64,000 nucleotides of DNA from Neonectria sp. B-13 (Eukaryota; Ascomycota; Sordariomycetes; Hypocreales; Nectriaceae). Shown here piece after piece: positions 44,163 through 58,069 of the stretch (the stretch's first letter is position 1; the number at the start of each line of letters is the position of its first letter). The notes below the pieces were generated by a model. The model worked only from the letters and a program-made list of their open reading frames with translations. It was not told the origin of the DNA and did no database searches. The translations under genes and the position numbers were made by a program. The stretch is from contig NOKP01000070.1 in NCBI GenBank assembly GCA_002682825.1, positions 1 through 64,000 of the forward strand, in the 5' to 3' direction.

Positions 44163-45213
44163 TTTTACTATTAAAACTACTATTTAGACTACTGTTTCTA
44201 CCTATCTATAATTGCACTAAATAGTTATATGTTTCCTTTGCTTAAGCTTAATAGGGGGATAGATCTTTAGATTTTAAACCTAATTATTGACTTTTGCCCC
44301 CTTTAGCTTCCTAGAACTCCCTCTACTAAATCTCTCTATACTTTATAGCTAATATTAGAGATAACTATAGGATTCCCTTAGTTTCTAATGTATTACTCCT
44401 TTAGCTATAGGTTAGTTAGAATAATATTATCTATTAACTGTATAATCTATAGGGTAGAGATAGGGTTGTATAGCTTCTTAAGGAACTTCTTCTTTATAGT
44501 AGTAATATTACTATTCCTTTTTAGCTTTAGAGCTAGCCTTTCTAGAAAGAGCTGTTCTATTGTAATCTATTAGGCTATTACTATATTAAGCTAGATTCTA
44601 TCTTATAGTAGGATATTATAGCTAAAGACTGCCAATTAGACTAATTTCTTAGGTCTAAAGTAATTGATTATAAGCTATTTTATATGCTCTAGGCTAGACT
44701 TTTAAGCTGTAATTTATAGTATAGAAATAAGGCTTAAATGTTCTTTTAATTCAATATATAAGTTATATAAGAGCCTATATATATAGCTTGATAAGGGCTT
44801 ACTGAGCTATAGTGTAATTTAGATAGTAGTTATTTTATGCAATCAATAGTATAGTTATTGTATTGTTTAGAAGGTTGAATGGAATGTAAAGAGGTAACCT
44901 GGAAAGTATAGAGGCTGGGCTTTTATCCTAAGGGGTTTTAGCCTTTTCTAAGGTCTAACTTTTCTAAGATCTAGCTTTTCTAAGATCTAGCTTTTCCAAG
45001 ATCTAGCTTTTCTAAGATCTAACTTTTCCAGCTGATTAAGATAGTAAAACTTATACTTTAACTTTATAGTAGAAACTTTTATCTCCTTAAGTTATTATTG
45101 CCTTAAGCTTAAGTATTAAGCCTATTATACTATTGTTTTTTCTATTTTCTTTTATACTATTTAACCTTTAGCCTCTTCTCTAAGTATATACTACTAAGGA
45201 CTATTATATCTAA
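44163..45213 (-). repeat. mirror copy: 1-kb element, copy C
   Basis: Mirror of 37107-38157. Confidence 0.6.
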
Positions 45214-45359
45214 ATAAAGTATTTTTTAATAAAAGTATTAAGAGTACTATAATAGATATCTCTATTATAGGTATAAGTATAAGTATAATCTAGGAATATA
45301 ATCTACTTAATATATAAAGAGTATACTATTAGAGTTTATAAACTTTAATTAGTCTTTAT

Positions 45360-45912
45360 TAATTATATATAATTATATAAGCACTATATTTCACAGTGCT
45401 AATAGTACTATACAGACACTATATAGGGCTGTTTTCCTTATCTCATTAGATCAGCCTAATCGCATATTATAGCCGATTTAGAGATTTCCTAACATTCCTA
45501 AATACACATCTAAAACAGCCATACTAGATCAGCAATTGCAACAACATTCCTTATCCAATAGAATTGGAATTTGGATATGTCATAGATCTGCATCTAGGCT
45601 ATAGATTGGTATGCTTTACATTACAATTGGTTAGCTATGGCTGGAGGAAATCCTCTATAAAGAGAAAGGGTTTTCCCTGTCTATCTAATTCTATATCTCT
45701 TACTTAAGCACTCAATTCTTACTCAATTGATTATATAAGCACACCATTTTAAAGCTCTTTATTTGACCTATCCAATGGTGTATCCCCTTTGTCAACAAGA
45801 ATACATCTTCCCTCACCAATCAGAAGAAGACTCTTGGATCCATCCTACTATTCTAGTAACTTATCTAATTACCTACCAATTTCCTATTCGGGAAGCCCTA
45901 CACTACCTAACA
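45360..45912. repeat. mirror copy: LTR-like element end
   Basis: Mirror of 36408-36960. In this orientation it ends CACTACCTAACA at 45,912. Confidence 0.5.
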
Positions 45913-46494
45913 CATACAATATAGTCTAAGAGAGTAATAAGAAGCTAGATAGAGGGATTAATAACAAGATATAAAGAGAGAGTAATAAATATAATAATAA
46001 GTTATAGAAAGATAATAATAGTAGTAATAACAATAATAATAACAATAATAATAATAATAATAATAATAATAAAGAGAAGGCTAGAAATTATAAAATTATA
46101 GAGAGATTATATAGACTGATTTAAGAGATAATAGATAGTAAATAGCATTTCTTTTACTCTTTAAAGGCTATCTAGGTTTAGTTTATTCTAAAGCTAAGTA
46201 TACTAATATTATATATATCTTACTTAGTGCTTTAGTCCTTTATATCCTTAGATAATAAGAATATTATTATTCCCTTATTAGTGAAATATATATTTATAGT
46301 ATAATGTATAAGTATACTATTAACTTACTAAATATAGATAAAGTAGATAAGAATATACTATATACTATAAATATTAATATAGTTTAAAGTATTTATATAA
46401 CTTTATTAGCCTTTTATAGTTACTTATTAGCATTATAGAGCAAGCTACTTATACTATAAGACATACTAGGCTTATGTACACTAGCAATAAGAAA
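45913..46494. repeat. mirror copy: AT-rich stretch with trinucleotide microsatellite
   Basis: Mirror of 35826-36407; the microsatellite is at about 46,012-46,069 (ATA units on this strand). Confidence 0.55.
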
Positions 46495-46678
46495 TCTATA
46501 AGGAGCTAGCTGTCGGCTCATCACAGGCTCGCTGCAGGGTCACTATGGGGCCTAACTCCTTATAACCTATTGTATAGTGCGATTCCATAATATAGCTTAC
46601 TGGAATTAATTGATCTTTTTGGCCTAATAGCTAGGGAGGTCAATTGTAGAGCAAGCACACTACCCCGACTCTTTACAA
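46495..46678 (-). repeat. mirror copy: 184-bp TIR element
   Basis: Mirror of 35642-35825. Confidence 0.65.
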
Positions 46679-46992
46679 GTATTCCAGTACACATTGGGTT
46701 AGTAGCTATGCAGAAGGTTATGCATTCGAGCCGCAGTCGCAGGCTCGACCACAGAAAAGATCCTTGTGACCACAATAGGCTGCTAGCTCACAGGGGCGAA
46801 ACCCAGCTGCTACTGACAGCGGCAGCCTGGGTCCCTAGGGGTTGACAATAGCGGTTACCTCAATTGGCTCTGGAGGTCCGAGCTAAGCTCTCTCGGCACT
46901 GCATAGGGTTAGGCTGCTGGGCTGTGGCGGCACTGGTCACCCGCACAGTTGGTTACAGTTAGCTCGGGACGCGCTGTTGAGAGGGGGGATAA
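46679..46992. other. mirror copy: GC-rich segment between TIR elements
   Basis: Mirror of 35328-35641; no gene. Confidence 0.4.
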
Positions 46993-47175
46993 TTGTAAGG
47001 AGCTCGCCGTGGGCTTGTCGCAGGCTCGCCGCAGGGTTGCTGTGAGGCCTGACTCCTTATAACCTATTGTGTAGTGCGATTCCATAATGTAGCTTACTGG
47101 AATTGATTGATCTTTTTGGCCTAATAGCTAGGGAGGTCAATTGTGGAGCGGGCACAATACCCCGACTCTTCACAA
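46993..47175 (-). repeat. mirror copy: 183-bp TIR element
   Basis: Mirror of 35145-35327. Confidence 0.65.
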
Positions 47176-47842
47176 AATCGTTCCACAGCTCAGGGGCACT
47201 TAGGAACTTCTTTCTTTCTTCTTTATCTTTAATATAAATAGCATCCTGGACTAGATAGCTGGAATCCAACTACTAGAGGCCGTTTACAAAACTTATCTAA
47301 CTACTAAAAGGTAGTGAAATACTAATTATTAGCTAGCTATTTAAGATAATCGTCAGCTACTTATGGTCTACTAGTGCTAAATATTTTCCTATATAAAACT
47401 AATCATCGTCTAGTAGACAATGCATAACATGGTCTCAGGGCTAGTGACAAGACCCATACTTATCAGGGACGATGCCGCTACCAACCAGTCTCACCAGGTA
47501 GTAGCTGGCCTTCAGGGCCGGCCACCATACGCCAAAGTTGCCCAGCACAAGCCAGGCTGTTCTTGGCATATCCCATAATTCACATTACTCTCTGCCCCGA
47601 CCTTCGCATTCACGCTGGGCTTTGAGCAGAGGGCTCTAGCAAGGCGGCTGGTCGAGGGGTTTCGTGAGTCCTGTGGTTTGACATCGCGTCCGAATTTTGG
47701 TCCGCGTCAACGCCTCGACTTTCATTCCACAATTGACCATTGGAACGATTCCGTTGCTACGTCAGCATCGCTAGAGCCGTAGCTCCAGAGTCCCTTGATT
47801 CTCATCCATTTTGTTCCCTGCCTCCTAGCCAAGAGGACCGGA
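47176..47842. other. mirror copy: intergenic flank
   Basis: Mirror of 34478-35144; no gene seen. Confidence 0.35.
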
Positions 47843-49303
47843 TCATCTCAAAGACGATGCCATCTCTTCCAACGGCTCGAGTACCTCTCTCGACAGGCGA
47901 ATCGGATCGACCTGTGAGCTCGTCTCCAAGTTCAAACACCACTCAACTACCTTCCTGAACCTTGCACCCATGGAGACGTCGACCAACCTGATGAGCTCCG
48001 AAATCCTTGTGCCTCTTTTTGCGGGATCCAAAAGATCCGCTGTGTATCGCTCTAGAGGCCGCCACATCCCCACCTCAAGTATCACCATGCCAAGGCTATA
48101 GATGTCGTGCACCGGTCCATACTTCGGCCGCCCCGTCTCGAGCAGCCGGTCAGGATGCTGGTAGAGGATGTCCGTGTCGGATGCCTCTCGCAGATCGCTC
48201 AAGGTGTGGAACTCCTTGACCGCCTCGAAGCCAACCAGGAACGGACTGCCGAGGGAGTAAGGGAACTGCTTCTGGGACGGCGCCCCTAGTCTGTGTAGCA
48301 TCAAGACGTTGTGTGAGGTGACGTTGTGGTGTAGGAAGCCCACGCTGTGGAGAAAGAAGACGGCCGTTACGAGGGACTGGGCTAGCCCGTACCGCTCGCT
48401 GAGCGAGTGGTTCGCCGGCAGCCGGACCCTGCCCTGCGTCCTGGTGATCAGGGACTTTAGGGCCGGGCAATTGGATCCTACCGGGAAGGGAATGGAGTTG
48501 ACGAGGGAGAAGTTTGGCGCCAGGGGATCTCGGGAGTCGTGGAAGAGATGGTTGCAGCGTAGCAGGCTCACGGTTGTGCCGTCGAGGCAGTTCAGCGCGC
48601 TAGCGAGGCGGACAAGCCCGGCCTTGAGCTCTTTCCATTCGGCTGACTCCTTTGGGTGCCTGTGGAACCGGCGCTCGACGAGGACCTGCCTGCCTGCGTC
48701 CTCGACGACTTGAACTCTCTCATGGTTCCTCAAATCGATGCTCTTGATGAAGTCGTCAACGTCCTCGTGGAAGATATTGTTGGCCATCGCGGCCTGCCCA
48801 GCTTTCTCAGTCACGGCCTTGAGGCTCTCGATGTGCCGGCTAGCGGCAAAGTTGGGTGTGTTGCTGGTCGCCTGGCCGTCGAGTTTGATCGCTGTCTTGA
48901 GCCCGCTCGGCAGGCCGACGAGCCGCAGATCCAACCTTGTCGTCCACTCGAAGAGCTCTTCCTCCAGCTCGCGGACCTCGTCCTCGCGATGCCACCACAG
49001 CGCCTTGTTCAGCTCCCTCCGGAACCGGCTTTTGGACTCGAGACGCTGTGCGATGCTGGTGATCCTGGCCGCGAGCCCGCTCAGGTAGGCGGCGCTGCTG
49101 TCGAGGAGCTCGACATCCTCGGGAGACAGGGAACCATCCCCTTTGATGCGTTTCTCGTAGTACTGCGTGAACTGGCCGATCACTCGAAGGTCCCATTTCA
49201 GCCTCGTGGCGAGGGACCGCCACTGGTCGGATGCGGAGGCGTACGAGTCGACGAATTTGTAGATGATGGTAGCTCCGGTGCTTATTGTCTGGAAAACGTC
49301 CAT
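47843..49303 (-). CDS. mirror copy: HeLo-like + pseudokinase protein, 486 aa
   Basis: Identical in predicted sequence to the gene at 33017-34477 and in the opposite orientation: HeLo-like N-terminus (1 to about 220), kinase-like C-terminus with HHN at 325-327 and VGF at 357-359. If the palindrome is real this is a second functional copy. If it is a scaffolding artefact this is the same locus shown twice. No substitution distinguishes the copies, not even at CpA/TpG sites that RIP would attack. Confidence 0.65.
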   Translation of the reverse strand: MDVFQTISTGATIIYKFVDSYASASDQWRSLATRLKWDLRVIGQFTQYYEKRIKGDGSLSPEDVELLDSSAAYLSGLAARITSIAQRLESKSRFRRELNKALWWHREDEVRELEEELFEWTTRLDLRLVGLPSGLKTAIKLDGQATSNTPNFAASRHIESLKAVTEKAGQAAMANNIFHEDVDDFIKSIDLRNHERVQVVEDAGRQVLVERRFHRHPKESAEWKELKAGLVRLASALNCLDGTTVSLLRCNHLFHDSRDPLAPNFSLVNSIPFPVGSNCPALKSLITRTQGRVRLPANHSLSERYGLAQSLVTAVFFLHSVGFLHHNVTSHNVLMLHRLGAPSQKQFPYSLGSPFLVGFEAVKEFHTLSDLREASDTDILYQHPDRLLETGRPKYGPVHDIYSLGMVILEVGMWRPLERYTADLLDPAKRGTRISELIRLVDVSMGARFRKVVEWCLNLETSSQVDPIRLSREVLEPLEEMASSLR

Positions 49304-49955
49304 TGAGCTTAAGGTACTAAGCTCCTGCCTGGGCCTCGTCGTCTGGAAGCAACACAGAGCGGGCGGGTGCGGCGAGAAAACGGGTTGACATCGATACCGC
49401 TGTTGTTGAGGAAGGGAAAGAATCAGGCTGAAGATGCATGGATTGAGAGGAAGCAGCAGCTGCTGCAGGGGCGAGCCCTTGAGGTAACGGGACTTTCAGC
49501 CCCTTCTGTTCCAAGATCCTTGGTGGCGGCAGCAGCAGGAGGCTGTGGAATGTGGTGTGTGCGTAGATGTGCATGTTGATGCTGAAGCTAAGCTCACCCG
49601 GCCGTGCCTGCAAAGGCGGTCAGGCTGAAAGATGCAGTGGATGCCTTATTCTTCAGATATCAACGCAACACAGGCCCCTTTTCCTTGCCGCTGCTGCTGT
49701 TTCGCCTTTCACGCAGGCGGGGTCGCCATTGGGCGATTGGGCAGACTCAGTGCGCGGTCTAGCCGTTTTCCATTTATTTACTAACTTCAGCGCCCGCTGC
49801 ATTCCAATAGTTCGTCCTCGACAGCTGCGGCTGAGAAATGGGAATTTCGAAAATGTACAAGACAGCCCTCTTCCGCTTGGAAATTTTCGACGTTCCCCGT
49901 CTGCTCTGGGCATATCCTCGTTGAACCACATATCTGCCTTGAGTGGTCTTTCAAG
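49304..49955. promoter_or_regulatory. mirror copy: divergent promoter region
   Basis: Mirror of 32365-33016. Confidence 0.45.
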
Positions 49956-52900
49956 ATGTTGCTTCGACGAATCCAAAAAGACCCAGGATCCACGTCCTCG
50001 GGCAGATCGTCTCCTGAGCCTCGTCGCCGTCTCTCCTTAGACAGCTCTTGGGGTCGGACTTTCGCCAGCTTTCATCCCCCTTCGGAGCTTCCTCAGCTGC
50101 GGACAGTTGGCTCTGGAGTCGCACGAGTCGGCCATGATCAACTGCGCTTGGTTCATGACAGGGCAGCCGCAGATACCACGGAAGGGGATGACGCGCAGCC
50201 TTCAGGTCCGGCGCCACCTAGCAACGATACTCCAGAGGCGTCAGGGTATCCACTTCCATCAGGGGCTTCTGGTGCCACGAACAGTCTTCTCAATCTGGAG
50301 CACTGGAGCGATCTCTCGCAACAATTCAGCCAAGAACCCAGTCTCGGCGACAACTTTAGATGGGCTGGCACCTACCAACTGGTCCAGGCGGCGATGGAGT
50401 ACGGCGTCAAGATTGTCGACAACAAGCGGGTTCAGTACTCGGAGCTGATCGGAGCTGGCGCCAACATGACCGTGTTCAAGGGTACCGTCAATGGCAAGAC
50501 CGTGGCCCTCAAGCGGATCCGCCCGTTCCACAACGAGACCAGACAGAAGCGAGATCCGAAGGTAGTGCTGGCGAGTCTCGAGATGGAGATCAGGGTCATG
50601 TCCGACGTTTTCCTCAAGCGCCACGAGAACATAGCCAAGCTGCTCGCCTTCACCTGGGAGACAGGCGAAGATGGCGAGCTGGTCCCCGTCCTCATCATGG
50701 ACCTCGCCATGCCGGGGTTTTCGACGCTGGAGCAGTACATGCAGCGGGTTGATCCTCGGGACTTCGACTCCAAGGCTTGGATGATATCGGATATCGTCTC
50801 CGGCCTTACGGCAATCCACGAGGAGAAGATCGTGCACGGCGACCTGAAGCCCGAGAACATCCTCCTGTTTCACCGGCGAACCGCCGGCGTTCTGGACGAG
50901 AAGATGCCCTTCGTCGCCAAGATCTCCGACTTTGGGTTCTGCGAAGACGTTCACGAGCATCGAGGGCTGGCACCGGACGCTGCCGCCGGTGGGACCGAGT
51001 ACTGGAACGCGCCCGAGTGCATGCCCGAGGCCCCCGACGACGTGAGGCCGTTTGCACGGATGACCCAGCGGGACATGTACTCGTGCGGGCTCATCATCTG
51101 GTATGTCCTGAGCAGCACGCTGCCACTAGGCCCGACGAGCGGGCCGGAGTGGGAGAAGAACCGGCAGTCATTCCGGGAGGGAAAGCTGAATGGGGAGGTG
51201 TGCAGGAAGTACAAGACCTGGTTCCTGGACAGCTTGAGGATGGACATTGCGACGCAGGACGACGTCAACAGCTTTAACGCTGAGCTGGAGGACGAGCTAC
51301 CGGTCCATGCTTTCTCCTCTCGCTTGAATCGCTTGATGATCGAGAAGATCAAGAGAGATCCTCTTTTCAAGACCCAGGTCATCTTCGACGAGCTGCTGTT
51401 CAGGAACGAGGCGCGGGTGAGTATCCAACACCGAATCCGATCCTTGGAAGTTTCGACGAGACTAACTCCACCAAGGCGGCATGGCGCTTGAAAACCGCCG
51501 ACGGAGAGATGGCACAATGTGCTGGCTATCTCCCCGTAATGACTCCCGTTGTCGTCATGAATATGCTCAGACCGCCCAACGTAAGGCTCAGAGCTTCAGC
51601 AGCGTTACCCATGGTCGAGTAGGTACTACCTCACCATTGAAGGTGCTCTGAGCTCACGCCTATAGAATATCCCGCAATCGCAAGCCCGCTAAGATTTACG
51701 CCTGCCATGATCACCTTATTGTTGATGGGAAACGCCCGGGCGAGAGACAGGGATGGCAAGAATGGGCGGTGCGCTGCCTTGCCTTTGCCATTAGAGAGAG
51801 ACTGACATCTCATTCAGACCCGATTCCGGAGTATGTTTGCCTCAGCGAGGATCCTCCAAACCCTGACGCCGGAGATGCACGCCTCTCTTCTCCGAGAACT
51901 ACACAAGGACGCAGACGGCCCCGCAGGCTCTGTGGCAGCAACTGTGATCCTGCTCACGATCTACGGAATGGGCTACGGAGTCCCGGTGGACTTGGCGCTC
52001 TCCAAGAAGTACGCGACCAAGGGTGTCGAGATGACGGAGAATACCAGCCTGGGTGACGTCTACCGATCCATCTACATGACTCGCTACTACACGAGGGACC
52101 AGTTCCGTGACATGTCCCTTGATCCGGATAAAGAACTCAAATGGTCTCTCAAGATGTTCAGCAGCCATATGGACAGCGAGACGGAATCTCGCACAACGTT
52201 GTCGCGGGCTTTGTTTGAGGACCGCCTCGCCTTAGCCCTGTACACGTTCGAGGACTGGAACTCGGTCACTCGATTCCTCAGGATCTCGTCGACTGCCTAC
52301 ATTAGCCACCAGCACATCAAGGAGAGCAATCGCACTGATCCAATCTTACGCCAGCCAGACGTCGGCGACGCCGTTCCGGAGCTTCGAGGAAACTGGGTGA
52401 ACGCACTGCTCAGCGACGAACCGGCCGCCTTTGAGGTGCTACAGAAATCCGGCGCACTGCCAGAGGAACTCCGCCCGGAAAACAAGGACATAGACTCGAT
52501 CTTATTCATGATGATAGACATGCACAACGGTCCCGGGGGGCCGGAACAAATGCGCGCCAACATGATGCCAGGCATGGTGAAGCGTGAAAATGCCCTGAAT
52601 AATCTTCTGCGCATCTGCGCCGAGCACGGCCTCACGCGGCTGATGAAGCATCTCACGACCAAGCACGAGTTGGACATCAACCGGAAGCTCGACAGCGGTC
52701 GCAACCCCATCCAGGAGGTCCTTGAGCAGGGGCGCACCCACCGCGCTATTTCCCTTCTGGCCGGCGGCGCCGACCTGGCGGCCATCGCCGAGAGAGACTT
52801 CATCCGCCACATCTGCGGGGACGGCCACTATAAGGCGATTGACTTTTGGTCGCAGCTGAAGCGGATCAGTGACCAGCTGAAGCGGCTGGAGTCGAGTGGT

Positions 52901-54373
52901 TGGCTGCTCATCGAGCACTACCGAAACATTGCCGAGTTGTTCACGGACAATGAGAATCTGAACCTGGACCTCCAGGCTTACCAGACGCACGGGGCGCACC
53001 CTAGGGCCGCGAGCCCCATCTACTTCTCCATCGTCGAGAACTGCTGGCTTACTTTCCTCGCCCTGCTGCGGTACGGAGTCGACCCGGCACGGCCCTGCAT
53101 GGGCTCGCTCGACGCTCTGCAGAGTTCGGTGTTGCTGATCCGGCCCATGTTCGTGGCAACGCTCTGCGGGCCAGAGTATGAGCGCAGGTTCCACACTGGC
53201 GAGGGAGCGCTGTCGCTTCTGCACCTCGCTGCTCTCGGGAAGGGGTACTTTGCCGACGACAAGATGTGGGTGTACCTGGACAGAAACGAGATTAGGGATG
53301 ATCCAGAGGAGGCGAAAATAGACCAGCCTAACCACCAACGGCTTATCCTTGAGCTTCTTTTGAGGAACTTGCGGCTTGATCTTGAGAGCCGGGACGAGTT
53401 TGGCTTGACGCCTTTCTTGCTTGCTGTCTTGCAGAACAATGCGGTTGCGGCGGAGTGGTTCGAAAAGAAGGGCTCCAACGTCAACGCATCGGCCGCGGAT
53501 GGGTGTACCGCGCTTCATCTTGCCGTCGCCTCAGGGAGTGACGAGATGGTGGAGTACGTCTTGGGTGTTGCCGGCCATTTGCTCGAAGAGAAGGACGCTA
53601 CGGGCCAGACTCCCCTACACTTTGCTTCTTGCCAGTCAGAAACGAAGATTCTAGACCGAATACTCAATAGTCGGCCCAACCTCGGGGCGACAGACGGCTT
53701 AGGACAGACAGCATTCCTTACCAGCATCGGCCACGGCCAGGTATCCAATTTTGATGTCCTGGTCAGGGTTGGGCACGGCTTGCTTGGTCGCGACAAACTT
53801 GCTGCGCTTCTCAATGCCAAGGACGAGTCTAGATGCTCCTGCGTCCACGTTCTCGCTACCCTGAAGCCCGATTCACTTCAATCAATCACAGGAGATCTGC
53901 CCTTCGACCTTCTCAGTCTGCTTGATGGAGACTCAGAGCTCGCCGGTGCGGACTGGACCGCCGGACGCCTTGCCACCGTCGGTCAGCCGCGGGGGCTCCA
54001 AAAGCTGATGGGGAGTAGCCAATTCTTGCGGCGATTGAGGCGTCACCGGTCTCCACATCGTCCACTACCTGCAGGACGAGAAATCCTAGACAGAACTCCT
54101 CTCCCTCGAGCTAATCCGGCTATCAAAGACGAGGAGGGGCGAGTTCCTAACGATCACGGCCGTCGTCGAGGGGAGGGGCCCGGGAGAGAGGAGCCGCTGG
54201 AGGCGATTGTGTCATCATTCCAGAAAGAGGTGGAGCTGCGCGAGGACCTATTGGCAAGGAAGTCTTGTCTTGTTCGGTCGAGGTCCCGGCCGGCTACTGC
54301 AAGGTCTTACCTCCCCGAGTTCAACATGCCTGGTCCCGACGAGGGTCCCGGGACTCGAAAGACATCTAGTTAG
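49956..54373 (+). CDS. mirror copy: kinase - Sel1-like - ankyrin protein, about 1,373 aa
   Basis: Mirror of 27947-32364. Exons in this orientation are 49956-51416, 51476-51580 and 51818-54373; introns 51417-51475 and 51581-51817. Kinase K186, HGD 294-296, DFG 325-327 and APE 352-354 are all present. It has the same putative compensated frameshift segment (about 54,039-54,170) as the left copy, so that lesion predates the duplication or both arms represent one locus. Confidence 0.75.
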
Positions 54374-55042
54374 GAAGTATTCCAGGGGAACAGCGCCATA
54401 CCACACTTCTGGCTGGTGCCAGCGGCCATACCTCTTTTCCCATGGACGCTTCGTGACGTGCTAACTGCAGCCAACATCATCCGGCTATAACCCCTTTCCC
54501 GTAGCCCGTCCACTCAGAACTCCTCGTAAGCATAAAGCCCTGAGGTTGCATCGTCCCAATCCCGCTTGAAGCTGTTTGGTCTCTAGCAACTCTACCAACC
54601 TTTGTGCCCTGGCCGAGCCAACCGCTCACTCAAGGAAATGTCTTACCTAAATGAAGAGTCGGCCGTTGCCCTAATGGTCTTTGATGTCTGAGCTGTAGAG
54701 GCTGAGGGGCCATGGCTTTCTCTCTCGTGGGCCCTTGAAAGGGACTGCGCATCATTGCCATGACCTCCTCTGTCTCTTTATGAACAAGCAAGAAGCATTG
54801 GCACTAGAGAAGTAGAGGCTGGCTGAAACAATGGCAGATGCATAGATCTCATTTGCGCATAGCGAGGATCCGTGAATAAGATGTAGGTCGGATCACCTTT
54901 GGATGATATTTAGGCCGAATGGAGTTGCGTAAGTCAAGTCTAAAGAGGAAGATAACTAGGTCAGGCGCTATAATCATTTTCAAGAGGTTCTAGATCTAGG
55001 CTACTAGCAGCACATAACTGATGTAGTAGATGAAATATCAAC
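54374..55042. other. mirror copy: non-coding flank
   Basis: Mirror of 27278-27946; no gene seen. Confidence 0.35.
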
Positions 55043-56536
55043 TTCTTTACGTCCAACCCGTTGGAAGGTTCTTCATCCAATGTGCTTGTTGTGGACCCAG
55101 GTGGTGGCACTATGGATGTGACCCTGATGTATTCAACGGCCATGTACAGGGGGGACTCGCCAGACAGACTGAGCAGGGAGTAGAACTCGCTAGATAACTA
55201 TAGGTTCCTTGTTAAGGCTACTATAGGCAACAATTGCTTAGGTGGGTTCAATGTTAATAAGGCGCTTATGGATTTTGTAAAGAAAAAGATTAGCAAACCT
55301 AAGTATATAATTGACAATAAGAGGCTTCTGGCTGAATGTAAATCTAGGAAGAAAGAGATATTAGACCTTAATATGAAGGGTATTATTATTATAATCTATA
55401 GATCTAATTATAGAGAAGAGCTAATAAATATAATAATTAATTATATAGAATTTAATAAAGTATATATATTAACATTCAAAAAGTTATCTAGTATTATTAA
55501 TAAAGTAGTTCTATTGAATTCTTCTAAGAAGAAAGACCTTAACTATATTATTATTATTAATAGCTTAAGTAATCTACTATATATTAAGGAACTATATATT
55601 AAAGAGTTCTTAGAAATTAAGCTCTCTTTCTTCTAACTATAGAAAGGTATTACTTATAGAACTATATATATAGCCTTTTATTCAAATATTACTATTTTAC
55701 TAATCCTATCTTAGTCTATTAGTATTAACTCATACTTATAGACTAATAGTCTACTTAAAGTTATAATATTAATACCTTAAAATATATTACTTTCTATTAG
55801 TAATAATTATATATTCTTTATAAATAAGAATAATTAAAGTAAAATCCTTATTAAAGTTTTAGAAGAAAGAACTAGAATATTAGCTATAATTACTATAGTA
55901 GTTTTAATTAACTTTAAAGTTATAGTTAGTACTATAGTCAAATCTAAGAAAGACACCTTAACTATCAAGTCTAAGCTATAACTCAATCAGGAGAAGCTTG
56001 AATACTACTAACAACAAACGGCTGAACGTATTGCCAGCAAGATACCTACTTCTACCACAAATGAGACATCCTATCCGGAAGATGTAACAAGGTTGAATGA
56101 GGAGGACGGGGTTACTTGAGAAGATGCAATAGGGGCTGAGCCGGAGGCTGATGCAGAACGTAGGGTCCCTCGAGAGGGTAGAACGGAGGCTCAATCACAG
56201 GCCGATGCAGAGCGTAGGGCCCCTCGAGAAGATGAAACAGGAGCTGACCTAGAGGCTAATGCGGAGGACGGGGTCCCTCGAGAAGATGCAACGGGGGCTC
56301 GGTCAGAGGTTGATGCGGAAGACGGGATCCCTCGAGAGGGTAGAACGGATGCTAAGCCAGAGGCCGCAGAGCGCAAGGGCCCTCAAGAAGTTAGAACGAG
56401 GGCTCAGCCACAGACCGATACGAAGCAGGGGAATATTGGTAAACATATGCTCCCCAGTGTAGCAGTTCAGAGGAATAAGAGGACAAAGAGAAAGGCAGAG
56501 GGCAAGGAGAAAAGGACAACAAGGAGGAGGAAGTAG
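55043..56536 (+). pseudogene. mirror copy: Hsp70-like pseudogene with 18-residue repeats
   Basis: Mirror of 25784-27277. Here the frame is easy to follow: VLVVDPGGGTMDVTL starts at 55,082, and the frame continues with in-frame stops to the basic tail and the final TAG at 56,534-56,536. The 54-bp repeats are at 56,114-56,390. Confidence 0.65.
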
Positions 56537-58069
56537 TGTTTGTTATTATATACTTTTAACCCCAAAAGTAAGATATTCATAACATAGTATCAGGAATGTT
56601 ACTAGATAGTCAAAGGTAGTAATCTAATAGTGTTCTACATTTATTTATTTATATATAGTAGTTTATAGTTCTATCCTATGTAACTAGAGCTAAGAATAAG
56701 AGATAGCCTAAAGCAGGTATAAATCATCTAGCTAGACTTCTCTTTTTAAAGAATAATAACTCTTAAGCATTACTATAGAATATATTATACTTATATGTTT
56801 AAAGCTGATATAAATGTATTAATGTTCTAGAGGTAAACTTTAGCACTAGGAGTTCTTTAGTGGATGTTTTAGTAGATATTCTTTAATAAATATTCTTTAG
56901 TATAGATTCTTTAGTATAGATTCTTTAGCAGGGGTTCTTTGGTATAAAAACTTTAGTATAAAAACTTTAGTATAGAAACTTTAGTATAGAATCTATAGTA
57001 GGGGTTCTTTGATAGGAGTTCTTTAGTAGGCTTCTTTTGTAGATGTTCTTTATCTAGTCTTTTTAATCATTAGGATTTAAGAAAAATAAATTTTAAAGAG
57101 TTTAATTCTATTAGTAAAGTAGTAAAAGAAGTAATAAGTAGACTTACTCCTAGCTTAGTAGGCATAATATGTTCTACTATTCTCCTAATAGTATTATAGT
57201 ATACTTAATGTTAATAACTTAGTTGATAATATATTATTAGTATTCTAGAACTATACTAGCTAAGATAGTAATATAGCATTCAATATATATATCTTCCACT
57301 TGAAAGTCCTTAGCTAGCTGGTCTCTAGCTTTTAAGGGGTTTATTACTCTTAGGTTGTTTGATTTAGCTATAGTAAAAGCTAAGCTTAAGGAAAGTAATA
57401 ATAAACTATAAAAGGTGTTTATCTTAAGAATCTAGAGGATATAAATAAATCTACCTTAAATGCTTAGATTATTAACTTTCTAGCCCCTCTTAGGACTATT
57501 TTATTATTACCTACTATAAAGTAAATAACCCTATTTAAGATAAAAGTATATTAATCAGTTAATTAGTTAGCCTCTTACTATATTATATATAAATATTAAG
57601 AATAATCAAACTAGGCTTATAGCTAGCTAATAGGATTGTGCCTATATAAAACTAGGTCTAAGACTTAGTAGAATTATACTAACTTTTCTAAATCTTAGTA
57701 GAACTATACTAATTTTTCTAAATCTTAGTAGAACTATACTATTCTTTTCTAAATCTTAGTAAAGCTATATTAATTTTCTAAACACTTAGTAAACTATACA
57801 CTTTATTAAGTATTACTAGTCTTAAACTTCTAATTAAGATATCTTTCTAAGATTCTTATATCCTTTAGAATAGTTCTATTTTTAACCTTAAACTAAACTC
57901 TAAAGGTAATTAGAGTACTTCTATTAAAGACCTTTTATAAAACCTTATCTTAATTCCACTTAAAGACCATTATATAACTTGCATCTATCTTAGAAAGGAC
58001 TTTTATCACACAATTCAGATAATACTAAAGTACTAGTTATATAACATAGTGTTTATTCTCCACTTAGTA
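56537..58069. repeat. mirror copy: AT-rich stretch with two minisatellites
   Basis: Mirror of 24251-25783. The minisatellites are at about 56,860-57,010 (15-17 bp units) and 57,655-57,800 (about 34 bp units). Confidence 0.55.
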